Shown piece by piece: positions 1-9,683 of a stretch of 64,000 nucleotides of DNA. Made by a program: the position numbers and the translations under genes. Under the pieces are notes generated by a model. It was not told where the DNA came from, made no database searches, and worked only from the letters and a program-made list of their open reading frames with translations. Within the stretch, counting starts at the first letter, position 1; the number at the start of each line of letters is the position of its first letter. Origin of the DNA: Planctomycetota bacterium (lineage in GTDB: Bacteria > Planctomycetota > Planctomycetia > Isosphaerales > Isosphaeraceae); assembly GCA_021791715.1 (NCBI GenBank), contig JAJYWB010000007.1, positions 1-64,000 of the forward strand, written 5' to 3'.

Positions 1-925
1 AACCCGAAATTGGGAGGGCGAACCTCCTGGTGAGCCGAATTATGATGTTTGCTATTATTGACCGACTGGGAGGGCGAACCTCCTGGTGAGCCGAATTATG
101 TTATATGCGTTTATCGACCATAAAAACGGTCTTGTCGCGAATAATTACAAAAAGTGGCTCACCGGGAGGTTCGCCCTCCCAAACAAAAAGAAACGACATC
201 TATGGTTTTGATATATCTGGTGAAATTTGAGGGCGGAGCCAAAATTGGGAGGGCGGAGCCGAAATTGGGAGGGCGAACCTCCTGGTGAGCCGAATTATGA
301 TGTTTGCGATTATTGACCAAAAAAACGGTCTCGTTACCGGTGTTTACAAAAAGAGGCTCACCGGGAGGTTCGCCCTCTCAAAATAAAAAGAAATGATATC
401 TATGGTTCTGATATATCTGGTGAAATTTGAGGGCGAACCCGAAATTGGGAGGGCGAACCTCCTGGTGAGCCGAATTATGATGTCTCCGATTATTGACCAA
501 AAAAACGGTCTCGTCACCGGTGTTTACAAAAGGAGGCTCACCGTGAGGTTCGCCCTCTCAAAATAAAATAAAATGATATCTATGGTTCTGATATATCTAA
601 TGAAATTTGAGGGCGAAGCCATAATTGGGAGGGTGAAGCCATAATTGGGAGGGTGAAGCCATAATTGGGAGGGTGAAGCCATAATTGGGAGGGTGAAGCC
701 ATAATTGGGAGGGCGAACCTCCTGGTGAGCCGAATTATGATGTTTGCAATTATTGACCGACTGGGAGGGCGATCCTCCGGGTGAGCCGAATTATGATGTT
801 TGCGATTATTGACCGACTGGGAGGGCGAACCTCCGGGTGAGCCGGATTATGATGTCTGCGATTATCGACCATAAAAACGGTCTTGTCGCGAATAATTACA
901 AAAAGAGGCTCACCGGGAGGTTCCG
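1..925. repeat. Repeat field of MITE-like 115-bp elements and half-units
   Basis: The stretch is built from one family. Complete units lie at 67-181, 266-380 and 446-560, all exactly 115 bp. Each begins with a 26-bp arm (TGGGAGGGCGAACCTCC...) and ends with its reverse complement, so the unit can fold into one long hairpin. Inside is a short secondary stem GACC/GGTC around an A-rich loop. A fourth unit, 818 to about 925, has lost the end of its right arm. Half-units of 56 bp consisting of a left arm plus spacer are stacked at 11-66, 706-761 and 762-817. There is no protein-coding signal. The terminal inverted repeats without a transposase resemble a MITE or a large REP/BIME-type element; which of these it is cannot be told from sequence alone. 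Confidence 0.85.
621..700. repeat. 20-bp tandem array (4 exact copies)
   Basis: Four head-to-tail copies of ATAATTGGGAGGGTGAAGCC lie here. They are followed by a fifth, variant copy that merges into the left arm of the next MITE-like half-unit at 706. A related partial copy precedes it at 608-620. The motif is the first part of the 115-bp element's arm (GGGAGGGCGAA), so the array probably arose by slippage at an element end. Confidence 0.85.
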
Positions 926-1298
926 TCTGCCAGATTCATTCCGACCTTCCAATTGCTTATGCGCAGCGATACTCCGGCGAACTTGAGGGGTTCTTTTCGG
1001 TTAGGTCCGAGTCGAAATCCAATCGATCGTCAACCCTATCGATCTCGCCGAACTTCGGCGATCCCGACTCCGATCATTTGTATAGCGCCGCGTTCGAGGC
1101 GTGCAAACCCCCGTACGCGGAGAGACGCTCGATTTCGTGCGAGGGATCCGCTTGGAAAGAACGATCGCGGTATAATGTCTCAAAAAATATAAGTCGAAAG
1201 CGAATTTGTCGGTTTCGCTTGTCCCATTTTTGTTAAGATCGAAGAAACCGACGAACGATCGTTCGTCTTGCGCGATCGCGTCGATTTGGGAGCCAATA
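926..1298. other. Intergenic region upstream of the acyltransferase
   Basis: About 370 bp lie between the broken last repeat unit and the first gene. Open frames here show no recognisable domain. A perfect TATAAT hexamer at 1171-1176 could be a promoter -10 box for the gene at 1299, but no good -35 box is placed 16-18 bp upstream. Confidence 0.4.
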
Positions 1299-2606
1299 AT
1301 GGAACATACTTTTGTTCGTGGTCGAGGTAGAAGGCTCCCTTTGCCCGACGAGCTGCCGTACCGATTCTTTCCACCCAAGATCAGTCCGCTGTGGCATCGC
1401 GTGAGTCGGCTGTATATCAGGAGGATTCTCAATCGTAAGCTTGCGATTCGATCGATCGAGTTCGACGGGGTCGATCGGTTAACGGGCTTGATCGGCCGCG
1501 GCGACGGTTTGCTGATCGCTCCGAATCATTGCGATCACGCCGATTGCGTCGTCGCGTTCGAGCTGAGCAGGAGGGTATTCAAGCCGTTTTGTTATATGGC
1601 GGCGTATCAGATATTTTTTGATTTCTTTGGTTTTCGCAAGTTTATCTTGCCGCGTCTGGGCGTCTTTCCGGTCGATCGCGAGGGGTCGGATCGCCTGGCG
1701 TATAAGGCCGGCCTCGATATTTTGGTCGAGGGGAAGAATCCCCTGGTGATTTTTCCCGAGGGAGAGATTTATCATCTCGCCGACCGATTAACCCCGCTCC
1801 GCGAGGGCGCCTCGGCGCTGGCGATTTCGGCTGCGAAGAAGAAATTGGCCGACGGTAAAACGGTTTGGGTCGTTCCCGCGGCGATCAAATACCGCTATCT
1901 CGACGATCACGATCCCCTCCCGGCGCTCATGGAGCTGATGAGCGATCTTGAAGGTTTTTTCACCTGGTCCGATCAATCGAATAAACCGCTACTCGAACGC
2001 ATGTACCGTTATGCCGAGATGATGCTTTCGCTTAAAGAGTACGAATATCTTAACGAGGTCCGATCGGGTCCGCTCAAGGATCGGATCGCCGATCTGACCT
2101 CGCGGTTATTGAACGAGATCGAGGATCGAAGGCTGAGCAAACGAAGTTTGGAGTCGACCCCGGTACGCGTTAAGGAGTTGAGGCGCGCGTGTTTGAAGGC
2201 GATCGATGATCCCGCGACGACGGCCGAGCAAAAGCGTGAGATTCGACGCGATTTTGACGCGCTTTTTTTATGCGTTCAAATGTTTAGTTACCCGGGCGAT
2301 TATGTTAGAGAATCGCCGACGGTCGAGCGGTTGGGAGAGATATTGTCGAAGTTCGAGATGGATATCTTGGGGGTTGAGATGTCGGCGCCTCGGGGGCCTC
2401 GGCGAGCGATCATGAAGCTGGGGGAGCCGATCGACGTCCGCGGGTATCTGGGATCGACCGATGGGCGACCGCGATCGCGCGACGCGACGGCTCGATTGAC
2501 GACCGATCTCGAGGCGCGAATTCAAGGCTTGCTCGACGAGATCGGCCCCGGCCGGCCGTTGCCTGTTATGATGATCGACAATAACTGCTCACAAGCAATT
2601 AACTAA
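1299..2606 (+). CDS. PlsC-type 1-acyl-glycerol-3-phosphate acyltransferase family protein
   Basis: A 435-aa protein of the lysophosphatidic acid acyltransferase superfamily, which transfers a fatty acyl chain to a glycerolipid at the membrane. It has the family's HX4D catalytic motif in NHCDHAD (H77, D82) and the second block FPEGE (about residues 152-156). Between them are the hydrophobic stretch FFDFFGF and the GVFPVDREG block. The C-terminal half (about 220-435) is much longer than in a minimal PlsC (about 240 aa) and is not recognised; it is charged and helical in appearance. The start at 1299 was chosen because GGGAG lies 7-11 bases upstream; the frame is open further upstream but without similarity. 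It is convergent with miaA. The exact acyl acceptor is unknown. Confidence 0.85.
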   Translation: MEHTFVRGRGRRLPLPDELPYRFFPPKISPLWHRVSRLYIRRILNRKLAIRSIEFDGVDRLTGLIGRGDGLLIAPNHCDHADCVVAFELSRRVFKPFCYMAAYQIFFDFFGFRKFILPRLGVFPVDREGSDRLAYKAGLDILVEGKNPLVIFPEGEIYHLADRLTPLREGASALAISAAKKKLADGKTVWVVPAAIKYRYLDDHDPLPALMELMSDLEGFFTWSDQSNKPLLERMYRYAEMMLSLKEYEYLNEVRSGPLKDRIADLTSRLLNEIEDRRLSKRSLESTPVRVKELRRACLKAIDDPATTAEQKREIRRDFDALFLCVQMFSYPGDYVRESPTVERLGEILSKFEMDILGVEMSAPRGPRRAIMKLGEPIDVRGYLGSTDGRPRSRDATARLTTDLEARIQGLLDEIGPGRPLPVMMIDNNCSQAIN

Positions 2607-2636
2607 AGATTAAGAATTCTTGCATAGCAATATATT

Positions 2637-3584
2637 CTAAGACATGTCGTATATGTTTTGTATGATTCGTTCCGCGGTGATCTCTGGCGTTTCGCCCGCG
2701 ACGGGAACGGGCTCGATTTCCTCAAGCGAGCGGAACCACGTTTCTTGCCGTTTGGCGAACCGACGGGTGCGCGTTTTCGTTCGTTCGATCGCTTCGGCGA
2801 GCGTGATTCGACCCTCAAGATAATCGAAAACCTCGCGATAGCCGACGGCCTGAGCCGGCGCCGACGCGATCGGCTCGGCTCGATTCAGCAACGCCTTCGC
2901 CTCGTCGATCAAACCGCTTTCAAACATCGCGTCGACGCGCGCGTTGATCCGATCGTAAAGTTCGCGTCGCGGCCTCGAGAGCGCGAAGACGCGAACCGAA
3001 GCGGGCGCGGGGGTTTCGTGCTCGACCTGACGCTTCGAGATCGATTCTCCCGTGAGCGTTTGAACCTCGAGCGCGCGGATGATCCTCCGAACGTCGTTCT
3101 TGTGCAATCGAGCCGCGGTTTCGGGGTCGAGACGAGCGTGTAATGCCTCGGCGCCTTGTTCCAACGCCTCACGCGCGAGCGACTCGCGGAGCGCGGGATC
3201 GGCGCTCGGCCCTTCAAACAACCCGCGCAAAAGCGCTTTCAAATAAAGCGGAGTTCCTCCGATAAAGATCGGAATCTTGCCGCGCGATTCGATCTCGGCG
3301 ATTTTTTCGGCCGCGAGGGCGCGATATTCGGCGACGCTCGCGTTTCGGCTCGGGTCGATCACGTCGATCAGATGATGCGGAACGCCTCGACGTTCGGCGA
3401 CCGTCGGCTTCGCCGTGCCGATATCCATACCGCGATAAAGGGTCATCGAATCGAGGCAAATCACCTCGGCTTCGAGCCGAAGCGCCAGCTCGACTCCGAT
3501 CGCGGTCTTGCCCGAGGCGGTCGGACCCGTCAGGTAAACGGAGCGATGGAACGGATCGGTCGACCGAACCGTCATAAAAATCAT
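2637..3584 (-). CDS. miaA: tRNA dimethylallyltransferase
   Basis: A 315-aa protein that transfers the dimethylallyl group to A37 of tRNAs reading UNN codons. The P-loop GPTASGKT is at residues 20-27, followed by the diagnostic LYRGMDIGTAKP block, HHLIDVIDP, and GGTPLYLKALLRGL. Length is normal for MiaA. The usual DSxQVY reads DSMTLY here, a mild deviation. It is the last gene of a minus-strand run, beginning 15 bp after the end of rmlA, so it is probably co-transcribed with rmlBA. A second in-frame ATG three codons in is an equally possible start; neither has an obvious Shine-Dalgarno sequence. Confidence 0.95.
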   Translation of the reverse strand: MIFMTVRSTDPFHRSVYLTGPTASGKTAIGVELALRLEAEVICLDSMTLYRGMDIGTAKPTVAERRGVPHHLIDVIDPSRNASVAEYRALAAEKIAEIESRGKIPIFIGGTPLYLKALLRGLFEGPSADPALRESLAREALEQGAEALHARLDPETAARLHKNDVRRIIRALEVQTLTGESISKRQVEHETPAPASVRVFALSRPRRELYDRINARVDAMFESGLIDEAKALLNRAEPIASAPAQAVGYREVFDYLEGRITLAEAIERTKTRTRRFAKRQETWFRSLEEIEPVPVAGETPEITAERIIQNIYDMS

Positions 3585-3599
3585 CCGATCAAAACGTAA

Positions 3600-4472
3600 T
3601 CAAAAAATCTTATCGTTAAGCAGGTTCATAAGATATTGACCGTATTCGTTTTTGAAGCCCGCGGCGAGTTTGGCGAGTCGATCGGCGTCGATGAATTTCA
3701 TCCGGTAGGCGATCTCCTCGACGCACGCGATTTTGAGCCCCTGGCGTTGTTCGACGATCTGGATGAAGTGCGAAGCCTGCTGGAGCGCCTCGTGCGTGCC
3801 GGTATCGAGCCAGGCGACACCGCGACCGAGGATCTCGACGTTGAGCCGATTCCGTTTGAGATAAGCGATGTTCACATCGGTGATCTCGTATTCGCCGCGT
3901 TTCGACGGTTTGAGATCGCGCGCGATGTCGAGAACGTCGTTGTCGTAATGATAAAGCCCCGTCACCGCGTAATTCGATTTGGGAGCGACGGGCTTTTCCT
4001 CAAGGCTGATCGCGACCCCGCGGTCGTCGAATTCGACGACTCCGTAGCGTTCGGGATCTTTCACGTAATAGCCGAAAACCGTGGCGCCCTCGGTTCGCGC
4101 CGCGGTTCGCTGGATGATATCGCTGAAATCATGTCCATAAAAAATGTTATCGCCGAGGATCAGCGTGACGCAATCGGTTCCGACGAACGAACGACCGATG
4201 ACGAACGCCTGCGCCAGGCCGTTCGGCTCGGGCTGGGGGGCGTACGATATGTCGATTCCCCACGCCGAACCGTCGCCGAGCAAATGCTCGTAGCGAGGAA
4301 GATCGGTCGGCGTGGATATTAATAATATCTCGCGTATCCCCGCGAGCATAAGAGTGCCGAGGGGGTAATAAATCATCGGTTTATCGTAGACGGGCAGGAG
4401 TTGCTTGCTGACGACGCGAGTGACGGGGTAAAGCCGCGTACCCAGGCCGCCGGCGAGAATGATCCCTTTCAT
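3600..4472 (-). CDS. rmlA: Glucose-1-phosphate thymidylyltransferase
   Basis: A 290-aa RmlA/RfbA, which makes dTDP-glucose from dTTP and glucose-1-phosphate, the first step towards dTDP-rhamnose and other deoxysugars. The nucleotide-binding start [13 protein letters not shown], the KPMIYYPL sugar-phosphate block and LGDNIFYG are intact. VNIAYLKR and [10 protein letters not shown] are typical of the short RmlA class. The start has GGGGAACTCGAA just upstream. Its first bases overlap the end of rmlB by 4 bp (ATGA), indicating translational coupling. RmlC and RmlD, which finish dTDP-L-rhamnose, are not in the window, so the final sugar is undetermined. Confidence 0.96.
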   Translation of the reverse strand: MKGIILAGGLGTRLYPVTRVVSKQLLPVYDKPMIYYPLGTLMLAGIREILLISTPTDLPRYEHLLGDGSAWGIDISYAPQPEPNGLAQAFVIGRSFVGTDCVTLILGDNIFYGHDFSDIIQRTAARTEGATVFGYYVKDPERYGVVEFDDRGVAISLEEKPVAPKSNYAVTGLYHYDNDVLDIARDLKPSKRGEYEITDVNIAYLKRNRLNVEILGRGVAWLDTGTHEALQQASHFIQIVEQRQGLKIACVEEIAYRMKFIDADRLAKLAAGFKNEYGQYLMNLLNDKIF

Positions 4473-5539
4473 TTCGAGTTCCCCAATCCCAACCGTTCAC
4501 CCTGATACGCTCCCGACGTGATCCGATCGCACCATTTGGAGTTGTCGAGATACCATTGAACCGTCCGGCGCAACCCGGTGTCGAACGTTTCTTTCGGCGT
4601 CCAGCCGAGCTCGCGTTCGATTTTACCCGCGTCGATCGCGTAGCGTTTGTCGTGCCCGGGTCGATCTTGAACGAACGTGATCAATTGTTCGTGAGGTTTA
4701 TGAGGACTGTGCGGCAGCAGATCGTCGAGCGTCGCGCAGATCGACTTCACGACTTCGATGTTCGTTTTTTCTTGTCGACCGCCGATGTTGTACGTTTCGC
4801 CGACGGATCCCTTTTCGACGACGAGGCGGAGAGCCCGCGCGTGATCCTCGACGAAAAGCCAATCGCGGATGTTATCGCCTTTGCCGTAAATCGGCAGCGG
4901 CTTGCCCGCGATCGCGTTGCGAATACACAGCGGTATCAGCTTTTCGGGGAATTGATAAGGGCCATAATTATTTGAACAATTGGTGATAAGCGTGGGCAAG
5001 CCGTAGGTGTGATTCCAGGCGCGCACGAGGTGATCGGACGAAGCCTTGCTCGCCGAATAAGGCGAGTTGGGCGAATACGGCGTGTCTTCGCGGAAAAACC
5101 CCGTCGGTCCCAGGCTGCCGTAAACTTCGTCGGTCGAAACGTGCAAAAAGCGGAACCGGTCGCGAATTTCGCTTGGAGCGATTTTCCAGTACGAAGTCGC
5201 CGCTTGAAGGAGCGTGAACGTGCCGACGACATTCGTTTGGATGAATTCGCCGGGTCCGTCGATCGATCGGTCGACGTGCGATTCGGCGGCGAGGTGCATG
5301 ACCGCGGTCGGTCGATAATGCTCAAAAAGCTCTTTGACCGCGGCTTGATGGCAAATATCAACACGTTTAAAGTGATAGCGATGCGAATGCGAGACGTCGG
5401 CGAGCGACTCGAGATTGCCCGCGTAGGTTAATTTGTCGATGTTGACGACGGTCGCCTCGGTTTCTTTGACGAGCAACCGCACGACCTCGGAGCCGATGAA
5501 TCCGGCGCCCCCCGTCACTAAAAACGTCCCCGCTTGCAT
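4469..5539 (-). CDS. rmlB: dTDP-glucose 4,6-dehydratase
   Basis: A 356-aa extended short-chain dehydrogenase converting dTDP-glucose to dTDP-4-keto-6-deoxyglucose. Visible features are the NAD-binding GGAGFIG at the N-terminus, [12 protein letters not shown], the STDEVYG block with catalytic Thr/Asp/Glu, and the YSASK active-site Tyr-x3-Lys. [14 protein letters not shown] and [12 protein letters not shown] are family-specific. It overlaps rmlA by 4 bp. The gene sits 97 bp downstream of a GT4 glycosyltransferase, consistent with a cell-surface glycan block. Confidence 0.96.
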   Translation of the reverse strand: MQAGTFLVTGGAGFIGSEVVRLLVKETEATVVNIDKLTYAGNLESLADVSHSHRYHFKRVDICHQAAVKELFEHYRPTAVMHLAAESHVDRSIDGPGEFIQTNVVGTFTLLQAATSYWKIAPSEIRDRFRFLHVSTDEVYGSLGPTGFFREDTPYSPNSPYSASKASSDHLVRAWNHTYGLPTLITNCSNNYGPYQFPEKLIPLCIRNAIAGKPLPIYGKGDNIRDWLFVEDHARALRLVVEKGSVGETYNIGGRQEKTNIEVVKSICATLDDLLPHSPHKPHEQLITFVQDRPGHDKRYAIDAGKIERELGWTPKETFDTGLRRTVQWYLDNSKWCDRITSGAYQGERLGLGNSK

Positions 5540-5636
5540 GCGCGATCTCCCGAAATCAAACCGGTTTTGAACGCGTACAGAGTGCCGGCTTTGAGGCGAT
5601 CGAGCAAGACGAGGCGCCGAGCGTTTCGGCGTTCTT

Positions 5637-6821
5637 TCAAGGGGTCGTGCTCGAAGTTCGCTCGATCAACTCTCGATAAATCTCGACATAACGATCGACG
5701 ACGACCTTGAGATCATAGGTTCTCTCAATCTGAGAACGCGCAGCCGCGGCGAGTTTTTGAGCGAAATCGGCGCCGTTTAAAATCGACGCAATCGCTTCGA
5801 CCCACTCCGCGGGCCGATCGGGAGCGGCGAGCAATCCCGAAATTCCCTCGTCGATCAGGTCGATATTGCCGCCGATTCGCGACGCGACACACGGCAGCCC
5901 TGTCGCCATCGCCTCGAGGAGCGAATTGCTCATCCCCTCGGCAACCGAAGGAAGAACGAACGCGTCGGCGGCGCGAAGATGCTCGGCGACGTCGGCGACC
6001 GAACCGACGAATTCGATCGCCTCGTCGATCCCAAGACGCCGAGCCCGCTCTTTCAAACCCTCCCGATCGGGTCCTTCCCCCGCCAAAATCAACCGAGCCC
6101 CCGTTCGTTTAAAAACATCGGGCCATATATCAATCAACAGGTAAACATTTTTTTGGGGGTGAAGTCTACCGGTGTAAACGACTCGAGGGCGAGGCGGAAG
6201 GTCGTTTTCGACGGCGCTCGGCCCGGGATGAAAACGGGTCGAATCGACTCCGCTCGCGGTGCGGTAGATCGAATCTTGGGGAACGCCGAGTTCAAGCCAT
6301 TGGCGTTCGATATCCGCCGAGATCGCCGCGAACGCCGAGTTGCGGAGGATGAAGCTTCGCAGGCGATCGGCGCCGCGCGTCCGCGCGAGCTGTTCCGCTT
6401 CGCCGTAATAGCCCGAACTCGCGGGCTGAATGAGCGTGGGAACGTTCCCCAACCATTTTCTTCCCGCGCCGACCGCGACCGCCTCCCATAAACCCTGATG
6501 CGTGTGGATCACGTCGTAAAGCCCACGCAAACGCTTGAGCGATTCGATCACGCTTACGACGAACGTAAGCCCGAAGAGGGGACCGAAATGAATCGATCGA
6601 ACCCAGCGATGAACATGTATACCCTGGATAATTTCGTCACGCGGTTCAACGGGGACGCTGTGCGTGACGACGTGGACCTCGTGGCCGCGGCGCGCGAGTT
6701 CCGCTCCCTGAGCGAGCGCCTGACGCTCGGCGCCGCTTTGATGAGGATGAAAGTAGCTGACGACATAACAAACGCGAACCGGCGGGTCGGACGTCGCATC
6801 GTTCTGTTCTTCGACGGTCAT
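5637..6821 (-). CDS. GT4-family glycosyltransferase
   Basis: A 394-aa group-1 (GT4, GT-B fold) glycosyltransferase. The N-terminal half carries [14 protein letters not shown], a typical acceptor-domain start. The C-terminal donor-binding half has [21 protein letters not shown], and the EX7E-type block [18 protein letters not shown]. The likely role is transfer of an activated sugar to a surface polysaccharide or glycolipid on the cytoplasmic side; donor and acceptor cannot be read from sequence. It starts 16 bp after the stop of the Tyr-rich protein gene and precedes rmlBA, suggesting one transcription unit. Confidence 0.9.
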   Translation of the reverse strand: MTVEEQNDATSDPPVRVCYVVSYFHPHQSGAERQALAQGAELARRGHEVHVVTHSVPVEPRDEIIQGIHVHRWVRSIHFGPLFGLTFVVSVIESLKRLRGLYDVIHTHQGLWEAVAVGAGRKWLGNVPTLIQPASSGYYGEAEQLARTRGADRLRSFILRNSAFAAISADIERQWLELGVPQDSIYRTASGVDSTRFHPGPSAVENDLPPRPRVVYTGRLHPQKNVYLLIDIWPDVFKRTGARLILAGEGPDREGLKERARRLGIDEAIEFVGSVADVAEHLRAADAFVLPSVAEGMSNSLLEAMATGLPCVASRIGGNIDLIDEGISGLLAAPDRPAEWVEAIASILNGADFAQKLAAAARSQIERTYDLKVVVDRYVEIYRELIERTSSTTP

Positions 6822-6837
6822 CCGCCCGCCTCTTCTA

Positions 6838-7905
6838 TTAGCGTGCGATCGTCAGGTTGGTGATCGGTTCGCCCGCCGAATCGACGACGAAACCCGAATC
6901 GACTGTGATCGGACGTTCGTACACTTTTTGATTCGGAAGCTGTACGACGACGTTCCAATCTCCAGAAGGCAGACCGATTGAGAATCGCCCTTTCGCGTCG
7001 GTTTTGACCTTTCGCGGTGCGAACGCGTTGAGCTGATGCGTGACGACGACTTCGACCCCCTCGACCGGAGTGCTGGTATCGGCGGCGACGATCGTTCCCT
7101 CAAGCACGCCTCGTTTGGGAGCGACCGCGGGCTTGGGGGTCGAATAAACCGCGGGCTTCTTCGATTCGCGACGGATGATGTCGCTATCGGCCTCAGGCGC
7201 AGGGGGCGGAAGTTGCTGAGCGTCTTGCGCCGGGGGAACATAAGCTCCAGAAGGCTTGGCGCCGGTTGGAGACGCCTCGTCGCCGACCGCGGAAGATTTC
7301 CCTCCTTTGGGGGTCGAGCTGATGCCGCGCGGTTCCGACCCCTGCGCGTTCGGGCTCGCGGGAGTGACCTTGGGAGGCGGCGGGGCGTAATCGCAACCAG
7401 TTACAATCGAATAAGACGTTGCGCGGACCGGCTCGTCGACGACCAGCGAAGACGCGACATAAGCCGTGGATGAAAGATAAACCGTCGGCGACGCGTAAAC
7501 GGTTGGAGTCGTGTAAATGGTTGGAGTCGTGAAGATCGTCGGAGTGGCGAGCAGCGGAGCGCCGTTGACGATCCTCGAACGCGTGACGGTTCGTCGAGGA
7601 CGGTATCGTGTCGTCGTCACCACGTAAGACGTGGGACTCAACGCGTAAGTCGGCGTGAGGAGCGAGGTTTCGTAAACCGTCGGGACGACGTACGATGTGC
7701 GTGCGACGTATGAGGTCGGCACGACATAAGAAGTTGAGACGACCGGCGACGAAACGACATAAGACGTCGGCGTCGTGTACACGGTTTCAACCGGCGACAC
7801 GGCGATGATTTCGTCGATCGTGGTCGCGGACGAGGCTTGCGCGGCGAAAAACAAGGACAGTAACCCCGCGCACACAATCGATCGCCGGGGGGAAATATGA
7901 GTCAT
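6838..7905 (-). CDS. Secreted Tyr/Val/Thr-rich repeat protein with carboxypeptidase-regulatory-like C-terminus
   Basis: A 355-aa protein with a signal peptide (IVCAGLLSLFFAAQASSA). Residues about 35-170 are low-complexity tandem blocks such as SYVVPTSYV and TPTIYTTPTVYASPTVY, with Tyr-Val or Pro-Thr recurring every 7-9 residues. A Pro-rich linker follows. A C-terminal domain (about 265-355; GTIVAADTSTPVEGVEVVV, KGRFSIGLP) looks like a carboxypeptidase D regulatory/Ig-like fold. The start at 7905 was chosen for the Shine-Dalgarno-like GGGAG and the signal peptide; the frame is open further upstream without similarity. A structural or cell-surface role is inferred; the repeat part is not a family I can name. 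Confidence 0.75.
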   Translation of the reverse strand: MTHISPRRSIVCAGLLSLFFAAQASSATTIDEIIAVSPVETVYTTPTSYVVSSPVVSTSYVVPTSYVARTSYVVPTVYETSLLTPTYALSPTSYVVTTTRYRPRRTVTRSRIVNGAPLLATPTIFTTPTIYTTPTVYASPTVYLSSTAYVASSLVVDEPVRATSYSIVTGCDYAPPPPKVTPASPNAQGSEPRGISSTPKGGKSSAVGDEASPTGAKPSGAYVPPAQDAQQLPPPAPEADSDIIRRESKKPAVYSTPKPAVAPKRGVLEGTIVAADTSTPVEGVEVVVTHQLNAFAPRKVKTDAKGRFSIGLPSGDWNVVVQLPNQKVYERPITVDSGFVVDSAGEPITNLTIAR

Positions 7906-8152
7906 CGTTGCGAACTCCCGCTCCAAAAAACGCGTTTCTACGGGACGATTTAGGCCTCCCGGCCGAAAGAACCCGCTCCGTGCGAATCTTCGTTGCAATC
8001 AATCTTATCACACCCCAAGGCTTCGCACCAAGACGCTCGCGGTTCCGAAAACCGCGTTTATCTCGAATCCGCGCCTCTTGACCGGGCGAATACAATCGTT
8101 TATCGTCGATATACGATGAAGACGGATCAAGCGGCATCGAGGGGGCGCCGAA

Positions 8153-8479
8153 GTGAAGCGATGTGAATCTCCTCAGAAGGCTCGGGTAGCGGATAGCGAT
8201 CGAGCGAACTCGCAAACCGATTTTGAGTTGGCTCGGTTCGCCAAGGCGATCGGTCATCCCGCACGGGTGAAGATCCTTCGATATCTCGCGAGTCGCGATT
8301 CTTGCCTTTGCGGCGATATCGTCGACGAGATCGCGCTTGCGCAATCGACCGTCTCGCAGCACCTTAAAATTCTGAAGGATTCAGGGCTGATCCAGGGCGA
8401 AATCAACCCGCCGCGGGTTTGCTACTGCATCGATCCCGCCGCGATCGCCCGGCTCAAAGCTCTCGTCGACGGCTTGTAG
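8153..8479 (+). CDS. arsR: ArsR-family metalloregulator
   Basis: A 108-aa ArsR/SmtB winged-helix repressor starting at GTG with a G-rich Shine-Dalgarno region. [14 protein letters not shown] precedes the helix-turn-helix [18 protein letters not shown]. Cysteines in SCLCGDI lie where many ArsR proteins carry their metalloid-binding ELCVCDL motif; two more occur near the C-terminus (RVCYCID). It lies 95 bp upstream of arsM in the same direction. It presumably represses its own operon until trivalent arsenic binds; this is inference from family and context. Confidence 0.9.
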   Translation: MKRCESPQKARVADSDRANSQTDFELARFAKAIGHPARVKILRYLASRDSCLCGDIVDEIALAQSTVSQHLKILKDSGLIQGEINPPRVCYCIDPAAIARLKALVDGL

Positions 8480-8574
8480 CATTTTTTTTGGATTCGATCG
8501 ATCGTTCATCGGCGATCAACGATTTACCGGTTTCGGTGATTTGTATTGATATTCTAACACGAAGGAGCAATTTT

Positions 8575-9537
8575 ATGAACAATTCAGCGACGATTGTCGA
8601 CGCGGTGAGATCGAAATACGCGTCGGTCGCGGAGAGCGGTCTTTCGACCGAGCACGAAGGCGTTCGCGCCGTCGCGGAGGCGTTCGGTTACACGCCCGAG
8701 GATCTCGCGGCGATTCCCGCGGGGGCGAACATGGGGCTCTCGTGCGGCAACCCGACCGCGACGGCGAATCTGAGGCCGGGCGAGGTCGTCGTCGATCTCG
8801 GGTCGGGAGGGGGACTCGACGTCTTCCTCGCCGCCAGGAAAGTCGGCCCGAACGGTCGAGCGATCGGCGTCGACATGACACAAGCGATGATCGATCTCGC
8901 TCGAAAAAACGCGGCGAAAGCCGTCGACGACGACGGACGCCCATTGACAAACGTCGAGTTTCATCTCGGCACGATCGATCGTCTTCCGTTGGCGGACGGG
9001 TCGGTCGATTGCGTGATCTCGAATTGCGTGATCAATCTCGCCTCCGACAAGCCCGCGGTGTTCCGCGAGATCGCTCGGGTTCTCAAGCCTGGAGGAAGGC
9101 TCGCGGTCAGCGACATCGCGCTCAAAAAACCGATGCCGCGCGAGATCGGAAACGACCTCATGGCGTATGTCGGCTGCATCGCCGGAGCGATTCCGATCGA
9201 CGATTATCGCCGAGGTCTTATCGACGCGGGATTTGAATATGTGGAGATCATCGATTCCGGCGCCGATTTGAACGCATACGCAAAAATCGAAAATCAATCG
9301 GGGTGTTGCTCGCCTTCGATGAACGAATCGGGCCTGGCGGTCGTCGACGAGGGATGTCGTTCCACCTCGACCGAACCCGCGGCCACCGACGAGGGTTGTT
9401 GCGCTCCCGCGGTCGGACCCGCCGCGGTCGTAAGCGACGACCTCCTCGCTCGCCTCGCCGACCTGCTCAAACGTTACGATGTTAACGATTTCGCGGCGAG
9501 CGTTAAAGTGTTCGCGGTCAAGCCGAAGGTTTCGTGA
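8575..9537 (+). CDS. arsM: Arsenite S-adenosylmethionine methyltransferase
   Basis: A 320-aa ArsM, which methylates As(III) with SAM to volatile or excretable methylarsenicals. The SAM-binding loop is [10 protein letters not shown] (74-83). The three conserved arsenic-binding cysteines can be placed at C57 (GLSCGNP), C151 (SNCVINL) and C201 (YVGCIAGA). A C-terminal extension with Cys pairs (SGCCSP, EGCCAP; about 240-280) is a common ArsM tail. The start is set by GAAGGAG 8-14 bases upstream; the frame stays open further upstream over the intergenic DNA. It is in one operon with arsR. Confidence 0.95.
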   Translation: MNNSATIVDAVRSKYASVAESGLSTEHEGVRAVAEAFGYTPEDLAAIPAGANMGLSCGNPTATANLRPGEVVVDLGSGGGLDVFLAARKVGPNGRAIGVDMTQAMIDLARKNAAKAVDDDGRPLTNVEFHLGTIDRLPLADGSVDCVISNCVINLASDKPAVFREIARVLKPGGRLAVSDIALKKPMPREIGNDLMAYVGCIAGAIPIDDYRRGLIDAGFEYVEIIDSGADLNAYAKIENQSGCCSPSMNESGLAVVDEGCRSTSTEPAATDEGCCAPAVGPAAVVSDDLLARLADLLKRYDVNDFAASVKVFAVKPKVS

Positions 9538-9683
9538 GATCGATCGCTCGATCGTCGCCCGACCGATCGGCGATTCTCTCCGCGCGGCGATCAAACGCGT
9601 CGACGCGCGGAGGAATCGTGATTCATGAAGAATGTTGATATGCCGGGATATCCTCGACATCTTCGATCAATCATTTCGGTGTA

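Noticed and set aside
1-925. CRISPR array
   Set aside because: Repeats are 26-bp inverted arms and 56- or 115-bp units with near-identical interiors, not short direct repeats with unique spacers; no cas genes.
8584-9660. A 358-codon minus-strand frame
   Set aside because: Opposite arsM; Arg/Asp-rich shadow without domain.
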